Source: an uncultured Fodinibius sp.
GTDB lineage: Bacteria > Bacteroidota > Rhodothermia > Balneolales > Balneolaceae
Direction: 5' to 3'
Assembly: GCA_913056455.1 (NCBI GenBank)
Contig: CAJXMJ010000001.1
Span: 1,054,001 to 1,118,000, forward strand
DNA length: 64,000 bases
Shown here: piece after piece, positions 62,299 through 64,000 of the stretch
Numbering within the stretch: position 1 is the stretch's first letter
Layout: each line of letters starts with the position of its first letter
Position numbers and translations under genes: made by a program
The notes under the pieces: generated by a model
Databases searched by the model: none
What the model saw: the letters and a program-made list of their open reading frames with translations, nothing else
Told to the model about the DNA's origin: nothing

Positions 62299-64000
62299 TT
62301 AATTTCTGAAAAGTGCCCGCACGCTAAAAATAAATCGGCGTTGCGACATGGGATATTGAGCAGTCTCAAAGTAGCCGAGTTGACTAACATCGTCAAGCAC
62401 ATTTTCCCATCGTAAAATAAACATAATAGAACGAACCCGGGCCGAAATATCAACATCCAATCTATTGAATATAGGCAACTGCTGATCTTGACTCATCGAC
62501 TGCCAGTAATTCAACTCGGCATTATAATGATCGGCTTGGTATCGAAACGGGGCGGCCATTCCTGACACCCCCGCCTTTACGTATGTAGCCCTGTCAAACA
62601 GATATCCCTTCCAATAAGCACTACCCTTCAGCCAAACCCGTTCCCGGGGCGACATCGGAATGGTGCCGGATGGAGATAAATAACTATCTGCAAAGCGGTG
62701 AAATACAGCTGACCCTTCAAATTCAAAGTTTGTTAAGTCCCATTCAAAAAAGGCTGTAGCTGATTGCGAGGCATAGTTATCTACATTTGTAAAAAGGCTG
62801 TCTGCCATCATAATGCCGTCAGTAATCTCTTTATGCTGACTGCGAACACCTATTTTGGTATCAGGGTTAAAATGATAGCTCAGCGTTCCGCGAACATCCT
62901 GTATCTTTTCGTTTTTAAGATCCGGATTTCCCTTAAACTGTGAGGACTCCCAATATAGTTGTTGAGGGGTAGGGATAATGGAACCTGAGGATGCTCCCGC
63001 CGTCAAAGTAAAACCACCAGCAGAAATCTCCCCTTCGGCATTTATTTGATACGACTGGAATCCGTCGGAACGCATTTGTAGCTCAGCATCACCCATGATA
63101 TCAATAAATGGAAGAAACCCTACCAGTATACTTCCGTCTGCTTCCACTGTCGCCCAGTCGTCAGCAGGAAAGCTTCTGTTTGCCGATGTTTTATTAAAGG
63201 AATACTCAGCCTTGGCACCGGTCTCCAGCTGCAGACCGCCCCATCTCCACCACTTTCGGGCATTAGCGCCTACCGAGGTTAAGCTGTATCCGGTACTATC
63301 TCCCGGATAGGTTAAAAGGCGTTCATCACTTCGATGGAAAAGTCCCGTCCTGAAATTATCCTCTGTCTGCGTACTGTCGGGATTACGCTGATAGTAATTT
63401 AATGTCAGTATATTATTCTTCTGCTCGGTTGTAGCCGAAGACTGAACGGCCGAAGCAGAATAGCGATCAAAATTAAAAGTCCGCATATCCGACATGGTAT
63501 ACCCAAAAGGTTGACCGATATCATAGTTATTATTGATATAGTTAAGCTTTAGGTATTTATTTTGATCTAAATGATGACTGGCCTTTAAATAAATTTGACG
63601 CCCTGTAATTTCAGAGTTGCTGTATTCTCCGCCGGATCGCCGATCCCAGTAACTTAATTCAACATTGGTTCGCTGGGATAAATTATGGCTTACTTCAAAT
63701 TCCAGGTTCCGGTAGTTGAACTTGCTCTCACTGTAAATAAGCCTCGAAAGCGGTTTATTTATATAATACTGGTGATGATAAAAACGTGATTCGTGCACGG
63801 TCCCCAAATCATCGGTATAAAATTCAGCAATCTTGTTTTGAGGAATTAATTCCCAGTTGACAATTCCGGATACAGGATCATTAAACGAAATATCCTCCCA
63901 GTACAACTGCTGGTGTCGCGGTTCATGGGCATTTCGTTGCACGGCATTGGAACGAATATTTGTTCCCAATCGATAACTGATAACACCCGGTTCTCGATTA
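62299..64000 (-). CDS. Outer-membrane beta-barrel protein, TonB-receptor-like, N-terminus cut off
   Basis: The frame stays open to the window edge, so the N-terminus is missing; an apparent TTG start at 63969 is internal. The 567 visible residues alternate hydrophobic and polar positions as strands of a large outer-membrane barrel, for example NYRNLEFEVSHNLSQRTNVEL and GIVNWELIPQ. A late segment PIFNRLDVDISARVRSIMF resembles the end of TonB-dependent receptors, and the strand near the end is RRFIFSVRALF. The plug domain, if any, lies outside the window, so receptor versus porin cannot be settled. ftsX follows 15 bases downstream. Confidence 0.75.
   Translation of the reverse strand, partial: NREPGVISYRLGTNIRSNAVQRNAHEPRHQQLYWEDISFNDPVSGIVNWELIPQNKIAEFYTDDLGTVHESRFYHHQYYINKPLSRLIYSESKFNYRNLEFEVSHNLSQRTNVELSYWDRRSGGEYSNSEITGRQIYLKASHHLDQNKYLKLNYINNNYDIGQPFGYTMSDMRTFNFDRYSASAVQSSATTEQKNNILTLNYYQRNPDSTQTEDNFRTGLFHRSDERLLTYPGDSTGYSLTSVGANARKWWRWGGLQLETGAKAEYSFNKTSANRSFPADDWATVEADGSILVGFLPFIDIMGDAELQMRSDGFQSYQINAEGEISAGGFTLTAGASSGSIIPTPQQLYWESSQFKGNPDLKNEKIQDVRGTLSYHFNPDTKIGVRSQHKEITDGIMMADSLFTNVDNYASQSATAFFEWDLTNFEFEGSAVFHRFADSYLSPSGTIPMSPRERVWLKGSAYWKGYLFDRATYVKAGVSGMAAPFRYQADHYNAELNYWQSMSQDQQLPIFNRLDVDISARVRSIMFILRWENVLDDVSQLGYFETAQYPMSQRRFIFSVRALFRN

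Noticed and set aside
1-64000. CRISPR arrays, insertion sequences, phage or defence genes
   Set aside because: Reading the window for direct-repeat arrays, transposase motifs and known defence families gave none.

Overview
The window reads as chromosomal DNA of a free-living, didermic bacterium of the Bacteroidota/Balneolota kind, most likely a marine or salt-adapted Balneolales relative. This is inferred from the protein families: two-component-propeller kinase, lipoproteins ending in short LxxC lipoboxes, a Na+/sugar symporter, SPOR lipoprotein, NodT-type efflux and split aldehyde dehydrogenase. Other support is the AT-leaning sequence and the frequent lack of strong Shine-Dalgarno sites. 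No insertion sequence, phage gene, CRISPR array or rRNA was seen; there is one tRNA.

Layout. 1-1.85 kb: end of a methyltransferase, two tiny overlapping membrane-protein genes and endonuclease IV. 2-7.4 kb: a propeller sensor kinase and a REC-kinase-REC hybrid. 7.4-8.3 kb: a gene-free stretch with an orphan TPP-riboswitch-like RNA whose closing stem runs straight into a U-tract. 8.3-29 kb: a stress-type island, almost all on the minus strand. It holds two P-type ATPases, a CheB-like protein with an altered active site, a 2872-residue cyclic-glucan-synthase-like enzyme, a DUF5335 protein, Hsp20, a NarL-type response regulator with its PAS kinase, a hydrolase without its serine nucleophile, and a helical-repeat protein. 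Matching GGGATWWTCCC palindromes precede hsp20 and lie between the kinase and the hydrolase.

29.2-33.3 kb (plus strand): deoC followed by a full aldehyde dehydrogenase and a half-length non-catalytic one (together resembling ALDH16 split into two genes), then a SPOR lipoprotein. 33.4-35.9 kb: ychF, a PP-family phosphatase, nusB and tRNA-Val(GAC) with C33. 36-37 kb: a Met/His-rich cytochrome c lipoprotein. 37-43.5 kb: a MarR-controlled RND efflux pump.

43.6-54.7 kb: a beta-1,4-galactan utilisation locus. A LacI regulator precedes two GH53 endo-galactanases, a GH2 beta-galactosidase, an aldose epimerase, a Na+/galactose symporter, galK and galT. Together they would cut galactan, import galactose and feed it to the Leloir pathway; galE and any SusC/SusD pair are absent. 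54.8-60.3 kb: a porin and the pstSCAB-phoU phosphate operon with a Pho-box-like repeat. 60.6-64 kb: a NYN/LOTUS-type RNase-like protein, ftsX, and an outer-membrane barrel protein cut by the window end.
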